From assembly GCA_902826615.1 (NCBI GenBank), contig CADEFN010000001.1:1320845-1384844 (forward strand): a DNA stretch of 64,000 bases, given 5' to 3'. The first letter of the stretch is position 1; each line of letters starts with the position of its first letter. Origin of the DNA: an uncultured Gemmatimonadota bacterium. GTDB lineage: Bacteria; Gemmatimonadota; Gemmatimonadetes; Gemmatimonadales; Gemmatimonadaceae. A program made the translations under genes and the position numbers. The notes below the pieces were generated by a model, which was not told where the DNA came from, searched no databases, and saw only the letters and a list, made by a program, of their open reading frames with translations. Of this stretch, positions 1 to 9,017 are shown piece after piece.

Positions 1-1731
1 GAGGATTCTGCGACCTACGGAAACCTGCGCCCGCAGGTGAAGCCCCTCTTCAGGCTGGCCAACGACCCGCTGGAGGTGGCACTCCTCTACAGTCTGAACA
101 TGGTCATGTTTGGCTTGCTGGCGGTCTGCGCGGCCAACGTCGCCGCGCTCGTTTTTGCGCGTACGATGTCGCGTGAGACCGAGCTCGCCGTTCGTACGGC
201 GCTCGGTGCCAACCGACGCCGCATTGTGTGGCAGCTCGCCGCCGAGTCGCTGGTACTGTGTGGAGTAGCACTCGTGGCCGGACTCGCCACGGCGCGAGCT
301 GGACTTGAGTGGATCGCGCGGACGCTGATGCGGGCTGAGCAGAGTGAGCTTCCCTTCTGGTGGGGCGACGCACTCTCGTACTCGACGATCGCCTACGCCA
401 CTGCGCTCGCCGTTGGGGCGGCCCTGTTCATCGGTGTGGTGCCCGCGCTGCGCGCGACGATGCGTACGCCGGGTGACCAGCTCAAGACTTCCAGCGCCGC
501 GCGCGGGTCGGCGCAGTTCGGACGGATGTGGACGGGAGTGATCGTGGGGCAGGTCGCGATCACCGTGTTGTTTCTCCAGCTCTGCGGGGCGGTCGCGTGG
601 CACGTCCGGACCGGACGCTACAGGACCGGCGAGGTGGCGCTGCCGGCGGAGCGTTACGTGACGGCGAAGCTCCGCATGGATGGGGACCCGGATCCTGAGC
701 GCGCGCCCACCGAAGCCTTCAAGCGGGAGTTTGCCGCCGCTACGCGCGGGCTCACGCAACGCGTGCATGGCGATCCCATGTTTGCCGGAGCCGCCCTGGT
801 GAGCGAGGTGCCGGGACGGCTGAGTCCCTTCCTGGAGATTGAGGTGGAAGGGCCGATGCCGATTCGCGCAACGTCGCGAGGGGTGTTCGTCTCGGGCGAG
901 TTCTTCGAAGTGACGCGCGCCAGCATCGTAGCGGGACGCGCGCTGCAGCCGGCTGATGTCGAAGGTGGTCGTTCGGTTGTGGTTGTGGACCAGACCTTCG
1001 TGCGAAACATACTCGGCGGTGCCCACGCGATCGGCCGTCACGTGCGCGAGATCAAGTGGAGGCACGACGCCGAAGAATTCGGCCCCTGGCTGGAGATCGT
1101 TGGAGTGGTGAGCGACCTCGTGCTGGACCAGTGGAAGCCCGCGCAGCAGTCAGTGGTGTACCGCCCCATTCCACGCGAAGGGATCTACCCGGTGGAGTTC
1201 ATCGCAAGGACACGCGGGCTGGCCGCTGCCGCGATTCCGCAGCTCAACGCGATTGCGGCGAGTGCCGCACGCGACGTCCAATTGCACGACGTGATGCCGA
1301 TGTCCGAGCTCGGCACCGGGTTGGAGATCGCCCAGGGGATCGTCTTCCGGGTCATGATGGCAATTGGCGTCGTCATCCTGATGCTCGCCGGCACCGGAGT
1401 TCATGCACTCACGGCCTTCACGGTGGGTCGGCGGCGGCGGGAGATCGGTATCCGCACCGCTCTCGGCGCTGACCGACGGGGCATTCTCGTCGCAACGTTT
1501 TCGCGCGTTGGCGTGCAGATCGCTACGGGAGTGATGCTCGGCGTGGTTCCAGGAGCGCTGCACCTTTTCGTCGGCTCGTCAGAACTCGGCGGTGGTATCG
1601 GATGGAGAGTGGGAGCTGTTCTGTCGGTGGTGGTTGTCGCGTTCGTGTTCGTCTCGGGGACGTTGGCCGCGGCCGGGCCGCTGCGACGAGCGCTTAGCGT
1701 GGAACCCAACGAGATGTTGCGAGTCGACTAA
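1..1731 (+). CDS. FtsX-like ABC transporter permease (ADOP type), 5' end outside window
   Basis: The frame is open from base 1, so the N-terminus lies outside the window; 576 residues are visible. An FtsX-type membrane domain is followed by the conserved cytoplasmic loop with the RTALGANRRRI signature. A MacB-like periplasmic region follows, and then a second FtsX domain with a matching loop (IGIRTALGADRRG) and terminal hydrophobic segments. The duplicated loop is typical of the acidobacterial duplicated orphan permease (ADOP) proteins, which usually have no ATPase gene beside them. Export of peptides, drugs or lipids is inferred from the MacB family; no substrate can be assigned. Confidence 0.88.
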   Translation, partial: EDSATYGNLRPQVKPLFRLANDPLEVALLYSLNMVMFGLLAVCAANVAALVFARTMSRETELAVRTALGANRRRIVWQLAAESLVLCGVALVAGLATARAGLEWIARTLMRAEQSELPFWWGDALSYSTIAYATALAVGAALFIGVVPALRATMRTPGDQLKTSSAARGSAQFGRMWTGVIVGQVAITVLFLQLCGAVAWHVRTGRYRTGEVALPAERYVTAKLRMDGDPDPERAPTEAFKREFAAATRGLTQRVHGDPMFAGAALVSEVPGRLSPFLEIEVEGPMPIRATSRGVFVSGEFFEVTRASIVAGRALQPADVEGGRSVVVVDQTFVRNILGGAHAIGRHVREIKWRHDAEEFGPWLEIVGVVSDLVLDQWKPAQQSVVYRPIPREGIYPVEFIARTRGLAAAAIPQLNAIAASAARDVQLHDVMPMSELGTGLEIAQGIVFRVMMAIGVVILMLAGTGVHALTAFTVGRRRREIGIRTALGADRRGILVATFSRVGVQIATGVMLGVVPGALHLFVGSSELGGGIGWRVGAVLSVVVVAFVFVSGTLAAAGPLRRALSVEPNEMLRVD

Positions 1732-1961
1732 ATCGCCCGCCCCGCTGAATGCGGAACCTCATTGTGAAGTTGGCTTGGACAGGTGGGCGAGGTGGCGCGC
1801 TGAGCAAACTGCGCCCGCACGTCTGTGGCATTGATCAGGCGCCGAGTGTGCAGCACTGCGCTCGTCCCGCCAACCAGGAAGACATCCGCATCCGCCGTCG
1901 CGTGTCGCGCAAGTGCGGTCATGAACGCGCTGATGCGCTCGCGATCCGCTACCTCGCGCAC
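1728..1961 (-). pseudogene. Truncated nucleotidyltransferase-like gene (DUF6036/AbiEii-like N-terminus)
   Basis: The GTG at 1959-1961 overlaps the end of the upstream gene (stop at 1949), a typical coupled start. The first 37 residues look like the start of a small nucleotidyltransferase: a helix followed by VFLVGGTSAVL, the GG-[TS] motif that binds the nucleotide phosphates. The sequence then departs from the family, with no downstream DxD acidic motif, and stops at 77 residues; such proteins are usually about 170-200 aa. I read it as a 3'-deleted remnant. A short functional protein is possible but unlikely without the catalytic aspartates. Confidence 0.55.
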
Positions 1962-2221
1962 TGCGTTGCGCGGCGGAAACTCGCGACACGCCGGAGCAAC
2001 GCGTTGTAGCGGCCATGCGCCGCAGCCCCGTCGCGCGCAGACAACAGCGCGTACAATTGCAACTCGGCGTCGGGAATCGCGTGACCAACGACGAGCCCCG
2101 CGTCGCGCAATCCCGGCGCGGCGATCGAGACGAGTAGCGACTCGATGGTCACCCGTCCGGCCGCCAAGTCGGCGAGGCCAGTCTCGATCAGTTCGCTCCC
2201 GGGGTACTGCGCGGTCAGCAT
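1949..2221 (-). CDS. Hypothetical protein paired with a nucleotidyltransferase remnant
   Basis: A 90-residue acidic, helical protein with no motif I can assign to a function. It starts at the ATG at 2219-2221; a TTG one codon earlier is possible. Its 3' end overlaps the GTG of the truncated nucleotidyltransferase gene, so the two were co-translated. Small helical proteins encoded just before AbiEii/MNT-like nucleotidyltransferases are often the partner half of a two-gene toxin-antitoxin-like unit; that role is inference from position only. The reading frame is intact although its partner is broken. Confidence 0.5.
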   Translation of the reverse strand: MLTAQYPGSELIETGLADLAAGRVTIESLLVSIAAPGLRDAGLVVGHAIPDAELQLYALLSARDGAAAHGRYNALLRRVASFRRATQCAR

Positions 2222-2370
2222 CAATCAAGTTTACCGATCTTTCCAGGCTGCGACCAGCGCTCCTCGCTCGGGCGCACACGGGCGGCTATTGCACTGAACC
2301 CGCCTGCCTCCCTTGCGGCTCCGGGGCCCGCCCGGCAGCGTTGCATCGCCAACCCGAGCCTCACATCCAG

Positions 2371-3783
2371 ATGCCCCGCCATTCCCTCGCCGCCCTCCTC
2401 TTCCTCACGGCGTCTGCTGCTGCCGCGCAGCGTCCCACCATCACGCCGGGGTTACGCCCCTTTGTGCGAGTGGACGCCCCCGTCGTGGCACTGACCCATG
2501 CACGCCTGATCGACGGGACGGGCGAGGCACCGCGCGAGGACTACACCATTGTGCTGCGTGACGGGCGCATCGACGCGATTGCCCCCTCGGCCCGGCTGGC
2601 CCCACCGCCGGGGGCCACGGTGGTCGACCTCAGCGGCCATACCGTCACTCCCGGGTTTGTCGGCCTGCACGAACACACCTACTTCCGGCAGACCACCCGC
2701 ACGACGCAGATGACCACCAGCGGGCCGCTCGCCTACCTGGCCTCCGGTGTCACCACCATCCGCACGGCGGGGAGCATGTTCCCCTACCAGGAACTGAACA
2801 TGAAACGCGCGATCGACCGGGGTGAGCTGCCGGGACCGCGCATGCACATCACCGGACCCTACCTGAATGGTGCCGCCGGCCCCGAATCGATGAACCGCGG
2901 GCTGGAGTCGCCGGCCGAGGCGCGCCGGGTGGTGGCCTACTGGGCCGAAGAAGGGGCCACCTGGCTCAAGTTGCAGGGCGGGCTCACTCGCGCGATTGCC
3001 GGGGCCATCATCGACGAGGCGCACAAACACGGCATGAAGGTCACGGGGCACCTCTGCTCGATCACCTTCGGCGAGGCCGCAGCGTTAGGCATCGACGCCC
3101 TCGAACATGGCTTCATCACCAACAGTGCCTATGTGCCGGGCAAACAACCCGATGTCTGCCCCGCAGGCAACATGCGGGTCCAGACCGATGTGGACGAAAC
3201 CAGCGCACCGGTGCAGGCCTCCATTCGCGAGCTGGTCGACAGGAAGGTCGCGCTCACGTCCACCCTGGCGGTCTACGAAACCTTCTCGCCCGGCCGGTTC
3301 AAGCTGAATCCGGGGGCCATGAAGCTGCTCGCCCCCGACACAAAGCGCGAAGTGGAGGAAACCTACGCCGCACTGGGCAAGGACGGCCTGGTGGTGACGG
3401 AACGTCTCCTGAAGAAAATGATGGCCTGGGAACGTGACTTTGTGCGCGCGGGGGGACTGCTCGGCGCCGGTGTGGACCCCTGGGGCACCGGCATGCTGCC
3501 GGGGTTTGGGGATCTGCGCAACTACGAAATGCTTGTCGAAGCGGGCTTCAGCGCCGCCGAAGCGGTGAAGATCATGAGTTTCAATGGCGCCCGCATTCTG
3601 GGGGAAGAGGCGCAGCGGGGTTCGATTGCCCTCGGTAAGGTGGCAGACCTGGTGGTGATCCGCGGCAACCCGGTCGCGACCCCATCGCAGATCTACCAGG
3701 TGGTGACGGTCTTCCACGACGGCGTGGGCTACGACTCGGCGAAAATGCTGGCGGCGGCGCAGGGTCTGGTGGGGGTTCGTTAG
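2371..3783 (+). CDS. Secreted amidohydrolase-family protein
   Basis: 470 aa. The ATG at 2371 begins a signal peptide (hydrophobic LAALLFLTASAAAA, cleavage near AAAQ), so the enzyme is probably periplasmic. Metal-dependent amidohydrolase hallmarks are in order: GLHEH (HxH metal ligands after the first beta strand, about residue 99), WLKLQGG (candidate bridging lysine), GHLC and ALEHGF (two metal histidines), and GAGVDPWG (catalytic aspartate). The C-terminal KVADLVVIRGNP returns to the beta-sandwich domain. It resembles imidazolonepropionase/prolidase-like secreted amidohydrolases; substrate unknown. The stop TAG abuts the GTG of the next gene with no gap, implying co-translation with the amidase. 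Confidence 0.85.
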   Translation: MPRHSLAALLFLTASAAAAQRPTITPGLRPFVRVDAPVVALTHARLIDGTGEAPREDYTIVLRDGRIDAIAPSARLAPPPGATVVDLSGHTVTPGFVGLHEHTYFRQTTRTTQMTTSGPLAYLASGVTTIRTAGSMFPYQELNMKRAIDRGELPGPRMHITGPYLNGAAGPESMNRGLESPAEARRVVAYWAEEGATWLKLQGGLTRAIAGAIIDEAHKHGMKVTGHLCSITFGEAAALGIDALEHGFITNSAYVPGKQPDVCPAGNMRVQTDVDETSAPVQASIRELVDRKVALTSTLAVYETFSPGRFKLNPGAMKLLAPDTKREVEETYAALGKDGLVVTERLLKKMMAWERDFVRAGGLLGAGVDPWGTGMLPGFGDLRNYEMLVEAGFSAAEAVKIMSFNGARILGEEAQRGSIALGKVADLVVIRGNPVATPSQIYQVVTVFHDGVGYDSAKMLAAAQGLVGVR

Positions 3784-5160
3784 GTGATCGACGCGTTCGG
3801 GTCGGCCGAGGCGCTGGCGTCGGCTGTGCGCCGCCGGCGAGTCTCGCCGGTGGAGGTGGTGCAGCACACCCTCGCCGTCATCACACGCGCGCAGCCGCAG
3901 CTGAATGCCTTCATCACGGTGATGGAGGAACCGGCGATGCAGGCGGCACGCTCCCTGGAACGGCGACTGGCGCGTCGTCAACCGGTGGGTGCCCTGGCCG
4001 GTGTGCCGGTGGCTGTGAAAGACCTTCTCTTCACGAAAGACGCACCAACCACGGCGGGCTCCCGCATCTACGGCGACGGCTTGCCACCACAGACCGACGC
4101 CGAGGTGGTGCGGTTGCTGCGACGCGCCGGTGCGATTGTGGTGGGCAAGGCCAACCTCCACGAGGTCGCGTTAGGCGTCACGAACCTGAACGAACATTTC
4201 GGGGCGGCGCGCAATCCCTGGAATCGTGACCACGTCTCCGGGGGATCCAGCGGAGGCTCGGCGGTGGCCGTGGCGGCGGGACTCGTGCCGCTGGCCGTGG
4301 GCACCGACACCCGCGGCTCCATCCGCATTCCCGCCGCCTGCTGCGGCATTACAGGGTTCAAGCCAACCCGTGAAGCCTTGTCGGTGCGAGGAGTGCTCCC
4401 TCTGGCTCCCACACTCGATCATGTCGGCCCCATGACGCGCAGTGTGCGCGATGCCGTGCTGATGCTGGGTGCCATGAAAAGCGGCGCTGCGTGGCAGGCC
4501 AGGATGCATGCCGCGCTTCGTGGTCGCGTCCGAGGGCTCACGATTGGTGTGCCGGACTATCATCTCGATCGCGCCGATGAGGCGGTGAAACGAGTGATCG
4601 AGAAAGCCATTCGCGTCCTGACGCCGCTGGTGCGCGAAGTACGTCGAGTGTCGATGACGTCGCTCCAAGGGGTGCAGGAGGCGTCGAACGTGGTGGCCGG
4701 CTCGGAAGCGGTGACCATCCATCACGAGTTCCTGCAGTCGAATCCGGCCGGCTACGGACCGGTGGTCCGCGAGCGGCTTGCCGGTGGGTACACTCGGACA
4801 GCGCTCGAATACCTGCAGGCGCTGCAGGTGCGGCAGCATGTGATGGCCGCCTTCGAAACGACATTTGCAGATGTGGATCTGCTCATCACTCCCACGCTCC
4901 TGGCGCTGCCACCACGGATTGGTGAAAGTGTGGCCATGGTCAACGGCCGCGAGATGAACGTGATCGAGGCGTTCACCTGGTGCAACGCGCCCCAGAGCAT
5001 GGCGGGGCTCCCTTCGCTCTCGGTTCCGGCCGGGCGATCTGCGGGATTCCCGGTCGGGATGCAGGTGATCGGTCCATCGGGCGCGGACGCCCAGGTGCTC
5101 GCGCTGGGCGCGGCCTGGCAGGGTGCAACCGATTGGCACGAGGCGACACCCAGCGGCTGA
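3784..5160 (+). CDS. Amidase-signature family protein (GatA-like)
   Basis: 458 aa, GTG start immediately after the preceding stop. It shows the Ser-cisSer-Lys triad of the amidase signature family: K79 (GVPVAVKDL), S155 in SGGSSGGSA, and S179 in DTRGSIRIPA. The spacing of the two serines (24) matches GatA. The usual TGGSIR reads TRGSIR, an R where most members have G, so substrate handling may differ. Without gatB/gatC neighbours it is more likely a stand-alone amidase than tRNA-dependent amidotransferase subunit A. It is coupled to the upstream amidohydrolase, suggesting a shared amide-hydrolysis role (inference). Confidence 0.85.
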   Translation: MIDAFGSAEALASAVRRRRVSPVEVVQHTLAVITRAQPQLNAFITVMEEPAMQAARSLERRLARRQPVGALAGVPVAVKDLLFTKDAPTTAGSRIYGDGLPPQTDAEVVRLLRRAGAIVVGKANLHEVALGVTNLNEHFGAARNPWNRDHVSGGSSGGSAVAVAAGLVPLAVGTDTRGSIRIPAACCGITGFKPTREALSVRGVLPLAPTLDHVGPMTRSVRDAVLMLGAMKSGAAWQARMHAALRGRVRGLTIGVPDYHLDRADEAVKRVIEKAIRVLTPLVREVRRVSMTSLQGVQEASNVVAGSEAVTIHHEFLQSNPAGYGPVVRERLAGGYTRTALEYLQALQVRQHVMAAFETTFADVDLLITPTLLALPPRIGESVAMVNGREMNVIEAFTWCNAPQSMAGLPSLSVPAGRSAGFPVGMQVIGPSGADAQVLALGAAWQGATDWHEATPSG

Positions 5161-5170
5161 GCCCGCGTAC

Positions 5171-5176
5171 TATCTT
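5171..5176 (+). promoter_or_regulatory. Candidate -10 element upstream of pterin dehydratase
   Basis: TATCTTTCGCG begins at 5171, about 33 bp before the ATG at 5209 and about 6 bp before an in-frame TTG at 5182. It resembles other candidate -10 boxes in this window (about 16757 minus, 54079, 56300, 61943), all close to TAnnCTTnCG. No clear -35 was found. Confidence 0.35.
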
Positions 5177-5208
5177 TCGCGTTGCCTCCACCCACCTGGT
5201 CCGCCGCA

Positions 5209-5493
5209 ATGGCCATTGCACCACTCTCCGACATCGAGATTCAGCGTGAACTGGGTTCCCTGTCGGGCTGGGCACGCCGCGGGAATGCCCTCACGAAGCA
5301 GTTCACCTTTCCTGACTTTCCGGCGGGCATCGACTGGGTGCGCCGGGTGGCGGAACTGGCCGAGCAGCGGGATCATCACCCCGACATCGACATCCGCTAC
5401 ACACGGATAACAATCGTCTTGTCGACGCACTCGGCGGGCGGGATCACCACAAAGGACTTCGAGCTGGCGCGGGCGATTGAAGGGTTGCCCTGA
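5209..5493 (+). CDS. phhB: 4a-hydroxytetrahydrobiopterin dehydratase (pterin-4a-carbinolamine dehydratase)
   Basis: 94 aa from the ATG at 5209; an in-frame TTG at 5182 is an alternative start. It carries the family signature: HHPDIDIRYTRI contains the HH-P motif and tyrosine, followed by STHSAGGITTKDFELA. The enzyme dehydrates the 4a-hydroxy-pterin formed by aromatic amino-acid hydroxylases, regenerating the cofactor in the cytosol. No phenylalanine hydroxylase gene is nearby, so here it could equally serve another pterin pathway. A strong terminator follows at 5517. Confidence 0.9.
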   Translation: MAIAPLSDIEIQRELGSLSGWARRGNALTKQFTFPDFPAGIDWVRRVAELAEQRDHHPDIDIRYTRITIVLSTHSAGGITTKDFELARAIEGLP

Positions 5494-5516
5494 GGCTCTT
5501 GGAGTGCGGTGAAAAA

Positions 5517-5550
5517 GAAAACGGCGCCCGCGAGTGGGGCGCCGTTTTGT
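5517..5550. terminator. Bidirectional intrinsic terminator
   Basis: An 11-bp perfect stem, AAAACGGCGCC (5518-5528) pairing with GGCGCCGTTTT (5538-5548), around a 9-nt loop. The A-run before and T-run after let it act on both strands, ending the pterin dehydratase transcript (+) and the convergent BI-1-like gene (-). Confidence 0.9.
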
Positions 5551-5566
5551 GCTTCAGGCGATGGGG

Positions 5567-6250
5567 TCAGTCCCGGTTGCGTCCGCCGAGGAGATTGAGA
5601 ATGGCGAGGAACATGTTGAGCAGGTCGAGATAGATGTTGACTGCTGCGGCCACGTAGTCATTGGGGCCGTACACGTTGCGCAGACGCCAGGTATCGAAGA
5701 CCAGCAGCCCGCTGAAGACCATCACCGCCGCACCGGAGAGCCAGAGTGAAGCCGTCTGGTTCTTGAAGAAGAGGTTGAGGAGCGAGGTGGCGATGAGGAC
5801 CCAGAGCCCAACGACAAAAAACGAACCCCAGGCGCTGAAGTCGCGCCGGGAGACGAACGCGTAGAGAGTCAGGATGCCGAAGGTAGAACCCGTGAGCATA
5901 CCGGCCTGCCCGATGATGCCGGGGTTGGTGCGGGCGTAGAAATACATGATGGGCGCAATGGCAATGCCTTCCACAAAGGTAAAGAGGAAGACGAGGCCCA
6001 GATTGGCCGGAAAAGCATCACGCAGTTTGAGCGCGAGGAGCAGCGGGGCAAAGGTGGCCAGCATCGTGATGAACGGATGCTCGTTGACCGCTGCCAGGAG
6101 GCGCGGCTGCTGCATGGCGAACCAGGTGCCGACCATCGTCATGAGGACGCTGGCAAACACGAGGGAGTAGGTCCGACGCACCAGGGTGGCGCGGTCGGCG
6201 CCGGTGCGAACGGTGATGGCGGGATTCAGGGGGCGGAATGTGGCGCCCAT
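5567..6250 (-). CDS. Bax inhibitor-1 / YccA family membrane protein
   Basis: 227 aa with about seven transmembrane segments, matching the Bax inhibitor-1 (TMBIM)/YccA fold in length and layout. The segments run from about residue 28 (YSLVFASVLMTMVGTWF) to the end (NIYLDLLNMFLAILNLLGG), with the characteristic TMBIM ending. Bacterial members act as pH-sensitive calcium leak channels or modulate the FtsH protease; which applies here is not visible. It is a single gene ended by the shared terminator at 5517. Confidence 0.9.
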   Translation of the reverse strand: MGATFRPLNPAITVRTGADRATLVRRTYSLVFASVLMTMVGTWFAMQQPRLLAAVNEHPFITMLATFAPLLLALKLRDAFPANLGLVFLFTFVEGIAIAPIMYFYARTNPGIIGQAGMLTGSTFGILTLYAFVSRRDFSAWGSFFVVGLWVLIATSLLNLFFKNQTASLWLSGAAVMVFSGLLVFDTWRLRNVYGPNDYVAAAVNIYLDLLNMFLAILNLLGGRNRD

Positions 6251-6349
6251 GGGGGTGCTCCGGATGGATACCCCGGAAAGCTAGGTGAATGGGCGCGCTG
6301 GCGGCAGCGGTCAGACGGCCGTGGAGTGCCACGGCCCTCTGACATCCGG

Positions 6350-7135
6350 CTAGTTCTTTCGCAGTTCCACGCTTCCGTTCACGGTCGAGAAACGGATCCG
6401 GCGGCCCCCATTGCCGATTTTCGCCTTGATGTTCCGCGGGTTGATGCGGCCGCTCAGTGTCATCGGGAAGTCGGAGTTGACCCGCCCGTTGACGGTTCGC
6501 ATGTCGATGTCGGCGTTGAGGTTGGCCGGCACCCACACCTCGATCGACCCATTGACCGTCTCGAAATCGAGATCGCTCTCGCCTAACTCTTCCATGCGCA
6601 CGACGATGGAGCCGTTGACCGTGTTGGCGCGCACGGGGCCGCCGCTCGACGACGCATCGATGGTGCCGTTGACCGTGTTCGCTTCCACCTCGGCGGTGGC
6701 GCCGCGTATGTCGAGACTGCCGTTCACGGTGCTGGTCACCAGTTTCACGCCGGCCGGGAGCTCCACGACAAACTCGACCGAGGTGTCGTTATTGCGATTG
6801 CGCCAGCCATCGTTGCGGGAGCGGTAGCCGTCTTCGTCGCAGCGCGTGTTGTCGTTCCAGAGGGCGCAGATGATCACATCGTCGCCCGACTTCTTCTGCT
6901 CGATCCGCACCTCGTCGGGGTCGCCACGCCGCCAGCGCTTGGTGCCGGTGACGGTGACACGATTGCCACTGGCGCGCTCGACACGCACGGGACCATTGAG
7001 GTTGCGGACATACAACCAGCGCCCAGTGGGAACCGTGCCTTCCCATGTGAAGGCCTTGTCCGAACGGCGGTCCTGGGCCTGGGCTGTGGTGGCCACGGCC
7101 ACCAGCAATGCGGCGCCGACGATGCGGTTCATCAT
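6350..7135 (-). CDS. DUF4097-family beta-repeat protein, exported
   Basis: 261 aa with a signal peptide (MNRIVGAALLVAVATTAQAQ). The mature part is a run of short beta repeats with recurring TVNGS/VNGSI motifs, typical of the DUF4097 'putative adhesin' beta-solenoid. A Trp/Arg-rich, charged segment sits around residues 70-130. It is the last gene of a sigma/anti-sigma/DUF4097/DUF4097 operon, 18 bp after its paralogue. Location is periplasm or cell surface; function unknown, though co-transcription with an ECF pair suggests an envelope-stress role (inference). Confidence 0.8.
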   Translation of the reverse strand: MMNRIVGAALLVAVATTAQAQDRRSDKAFTWEGTVPTGRWLYVRNLNGPVRVERASGNRVTVTGTKRWRRGDPDEVRIEQKKSGDDVIICALWNDNTRCDEDGYRSRNDGWRNRNNDTSVEFVVELPAGVKLVTSTVNGSLDIRGATAEVEANTVNGTIDASSSGGPVRANTVNGSIVVRMEELGESDLDFETVNGSIEVWVPANLNADIDMRTVNGRVNSDFPMTLSGRINPRNIKAKIGNGGRRIRFSTVNGSVELRKN

Positions 7136-7153
7136 GGGATGTTCTCCGGTTGC

Positions 7154-8248
7154 CTAACGTTTACGAATGGTGACGTCGCCGCTGAACGACTCCGCCATCA
7201 CCCGCGGGCCACCGTTGCCGACCGTGAAGTCGAAACGGGTGGGCCGCCCCACGCCGCGAGCCCCGGGCTGCAGGGTGATAGGGAAGTCGGAGTCGATCGC
7301 ACCGCTGAAGGTTTCGACACTGAATCGGGCACTGCTGGCCGCCGGGATCGCCAGATCGATCGTGCCCGAATGGGAGCGGAACTCATAACGCCCGGTGCCG
7401 TCGATCGCGCCGATGTACGACACGTCGCCGCTGGTGGTGGAGAGCTGCACGTCACGACCACGGGCATCGCTCACATTGATGTCGCCGCTGGTGCTCTCGA
7501 GATGCAGATCACCCTCGAGGTCTCGTGCCTCGACCGAGCCGCTCACACTGCTGGCTTCGACATCGCCACGGATCTTTTCGAGCATCACCTCGCCAGACAC
7601 CGTGCCGACCTGGATGCGCCCGGTGGCATCGATCACGGAGATGTCTCCGCTCGTCGAGTTGGCTTCGACCTCACCACCCGTTGCACGCGCTTCCAGATCA
7701 CCCGACGTGGTGCGGAGCAGCACCCGCGCTCCGCGGGGGACCCACACGTCATACCGTGTGCCTTCGGAGTCACGTCCGCGACGCGACGAGCCTTCGCGGC
7801 GATGCTCCATCGTCAGCCGTGATCCAGTGAACTCGTACTCGATGCGCCCACGATCGGTGTGCGCCTGCACCCGTGCTTCACGACGGTCCCACCCATTGAT
7901 GACGATGTCGCCATTCACGCTGCCAAGATCGACAATGCCGGTCGGTGAAAAGGCGAACGTGGTGTCGATGCGCTGCGCCTGCTGAGAGAGCTCGCGATCG
8001 GTCCAGTCTTCGTCACGCGACCGGCCGCGGCGAGCCCGCCCCTGCGACTCGTCGAACTCACGCTCGATGCGCATGGCAAGGGAATTCGCCTGCCGTTCGA
8101 CACGGGCCGCGATACGTTCGGCCATGGCAGCGATGGACTCGGCCCATCGCTCGATGCTGCGTTCGGTCGACTGGGCGGAGATCGCGCGCGGTGCGGCGAG
8201 CCACGCCACAAGTCCAACCAGGGAAAACACCCGAGACAAGGTGGTCAT
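7154..8248 (-). CDS. DUF4097-family beta-repeat protein, exported
   Basis: 364 aa, signal peptide (LVGLVAWLAAPRAISAQ), then a charged alpha-helical stretch rich in Arg/Glu (about residues 30-85) and a beta-solenoid of repeated TSGDI/SVSGEV/STSGDV units, the hallmark of DUF4097. It starts 4 bp after the anti-sigma stop and precedes a shorter paralogue, so it belongs to the ECF operon. The stop is the TAG inside a CGTTAGGC word (7153-7159). Specific function unknown; possibly a cell-surface or envelope protein. Confidence 0.8.
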   Translation of the reverse strand: MTTLSRVFSLVGLVAWLAAPRAISAQSTERSIERWAESIAAMAERIAARVERQANSLAMRIEREFDESQGRARRGRSRDEDWTDRELSQQAQRIDTTFAFSPTGIVDLGSVNGDIVINGWDRREARVQAHTDRGRIEYEFTGSRLTMEHRREGSSRRGRDSEGTRYDVWVPRGARVLLRTTSGDLEARATGGEVEANSTSGDISVIDATGRIQVGTVSGEVMLEKIRGDVEASSVSGSVEARDLEGDLHLESTSGDINVSDARGRDVQLSTTSGDVSYIGAIDGTGRYEFRSHSGTIDLAIPAASSARFSVETFSGAIDSDFPITLQPGARGVGRPTRFDFTVGNGGPRVMAESFSGDVTIRKR

Positions 8249-8252
8249 GGGA

Positions 8253-9017
8253 TCAGGTCGTGGAGGAAAGCAGGGCCGCGGTGCGCAGCAGCCCGAGTTT
8301 GCGTTCGAGGGATTTGTTCAGCTGACCCGAGAGAAAGCGGCTTGCCGGATCCCTGGCGAGTGCGCTCCGTGCCTGGGCGATTGCGGTGTCGATGGTGGCG
8401 AGGCTTGCTTCGATGGTGGCCACGGTAGCGGGGTCGAGCACATCGGAGCGCTCCGAGAGTACACCGCGCAGGCGTGTGATTTCGGCGGTGTAGGTGTCGC
8501 TGGCTTCAGCGCGCACCCGTGGCGTCGGTGTGCTCGCAACCGGAAGGGCCGGCGTGGTCTGCGCGGGCTCGGTGGCTGGAGTGATCGTGGTCTGCGGCGC
8601 CGGTGCAGGCGTCGAAACCGCAGCGGCCGACGCGGGTGCGGTGGATGACACCACCGGCGTCGCTACGTTGCGCCGGGCAAACTGCCAGGTGGTGACGGCG
8701 GTGGCGGCCACCAGGGTCGCAGCGATCGCGCCGAGCCGCCACGTGGCACGCGTGCGGCTCGCGGGTGCCGCCAGTGGCAGCACTTTCGGCGCAATGCGCG
8801 CCTCGATGGCGGGCCACAGATCGCGTGATGGAGTCAAAGCAGGCAAAGCAGCCGCTGACCGTGAAATCGTCTGCAGGTCGCTCACCAGGGTGCGGCACGA
8901 CGCGCAGGCGGCGAGATGCAATTCGGCGCTGGCCACCTCCGAGTCGCCGAGCGACCCGTCGAGATAGTCCGCCAGCATTGCCTCAAACTCTTCGCAGCGC
9001 CAGTTGGTATCGGTCAT
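8253..9017 (-). CDS. Zinc-binding anti-sigma factor (ZAS/zf-HC2)
   Basis: 254 aa. The N-terminal anti-sigma zinc finger has H34-x3-C38-x2-C41 (HLAACASC), which clamps the cognate ECF sigma factor. A single transmembrane helix at about 93-113 (LGAIAATLVAATAVTTW) is followed by a Pro/Ala/Thr-rich linker and a helical C-terminal periplasmic domain. Its ATG overlaps the sigma gene stop by 4 bp, the usual coupled arrangement. Release of sigma by proteolysis or zinc-thiol change is known for the family; the trigger here is unknown. Confidence 0.88.
   Translation of the reverse strand: MTDTNWRCEEFEAMLADYLDGSLGDSEVASAELHLAACASCRTLVSDLQTISRSAAALPALTPSRDLWPAIEARIAPKVLPLAAPASRTRATWRLGAIAATLVAATAVTTWQFARRNVATPVVSSTAPASAAAVSTPAPAPQTTITPATEPAQTTPALPVASTPTPRVRAEASDTYTAEITRLRGVLSERSDVLDPATVATIEASLATIDTAIAQARSALARDPASRFLSGQLNKSLERKLGLLRTAALLSSTT

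Noticed and set aside
1825..2370. N-terminal extension of the amidohydrolase frame back to 1825
   Set aside because: The extension runs over the minus-strand gene pair and is Arg-rich; the ATG at 2371 gives a proper signal peptide.
3085..4161. 358-codon minus-strand ORF opposite the amidohydrolase and amidase
   Set aside because: His/Arg-rich antisense shadow of high-GC coding; the plus-strand frames have clear enzyme motifs.
3784..5160. gatA for tRNA amidotransferase
   Set aside because: No gatB/gatC nearby, and the active-site TGGSIR is altered to TRGSIR; a stand-alone amidase is more likely.
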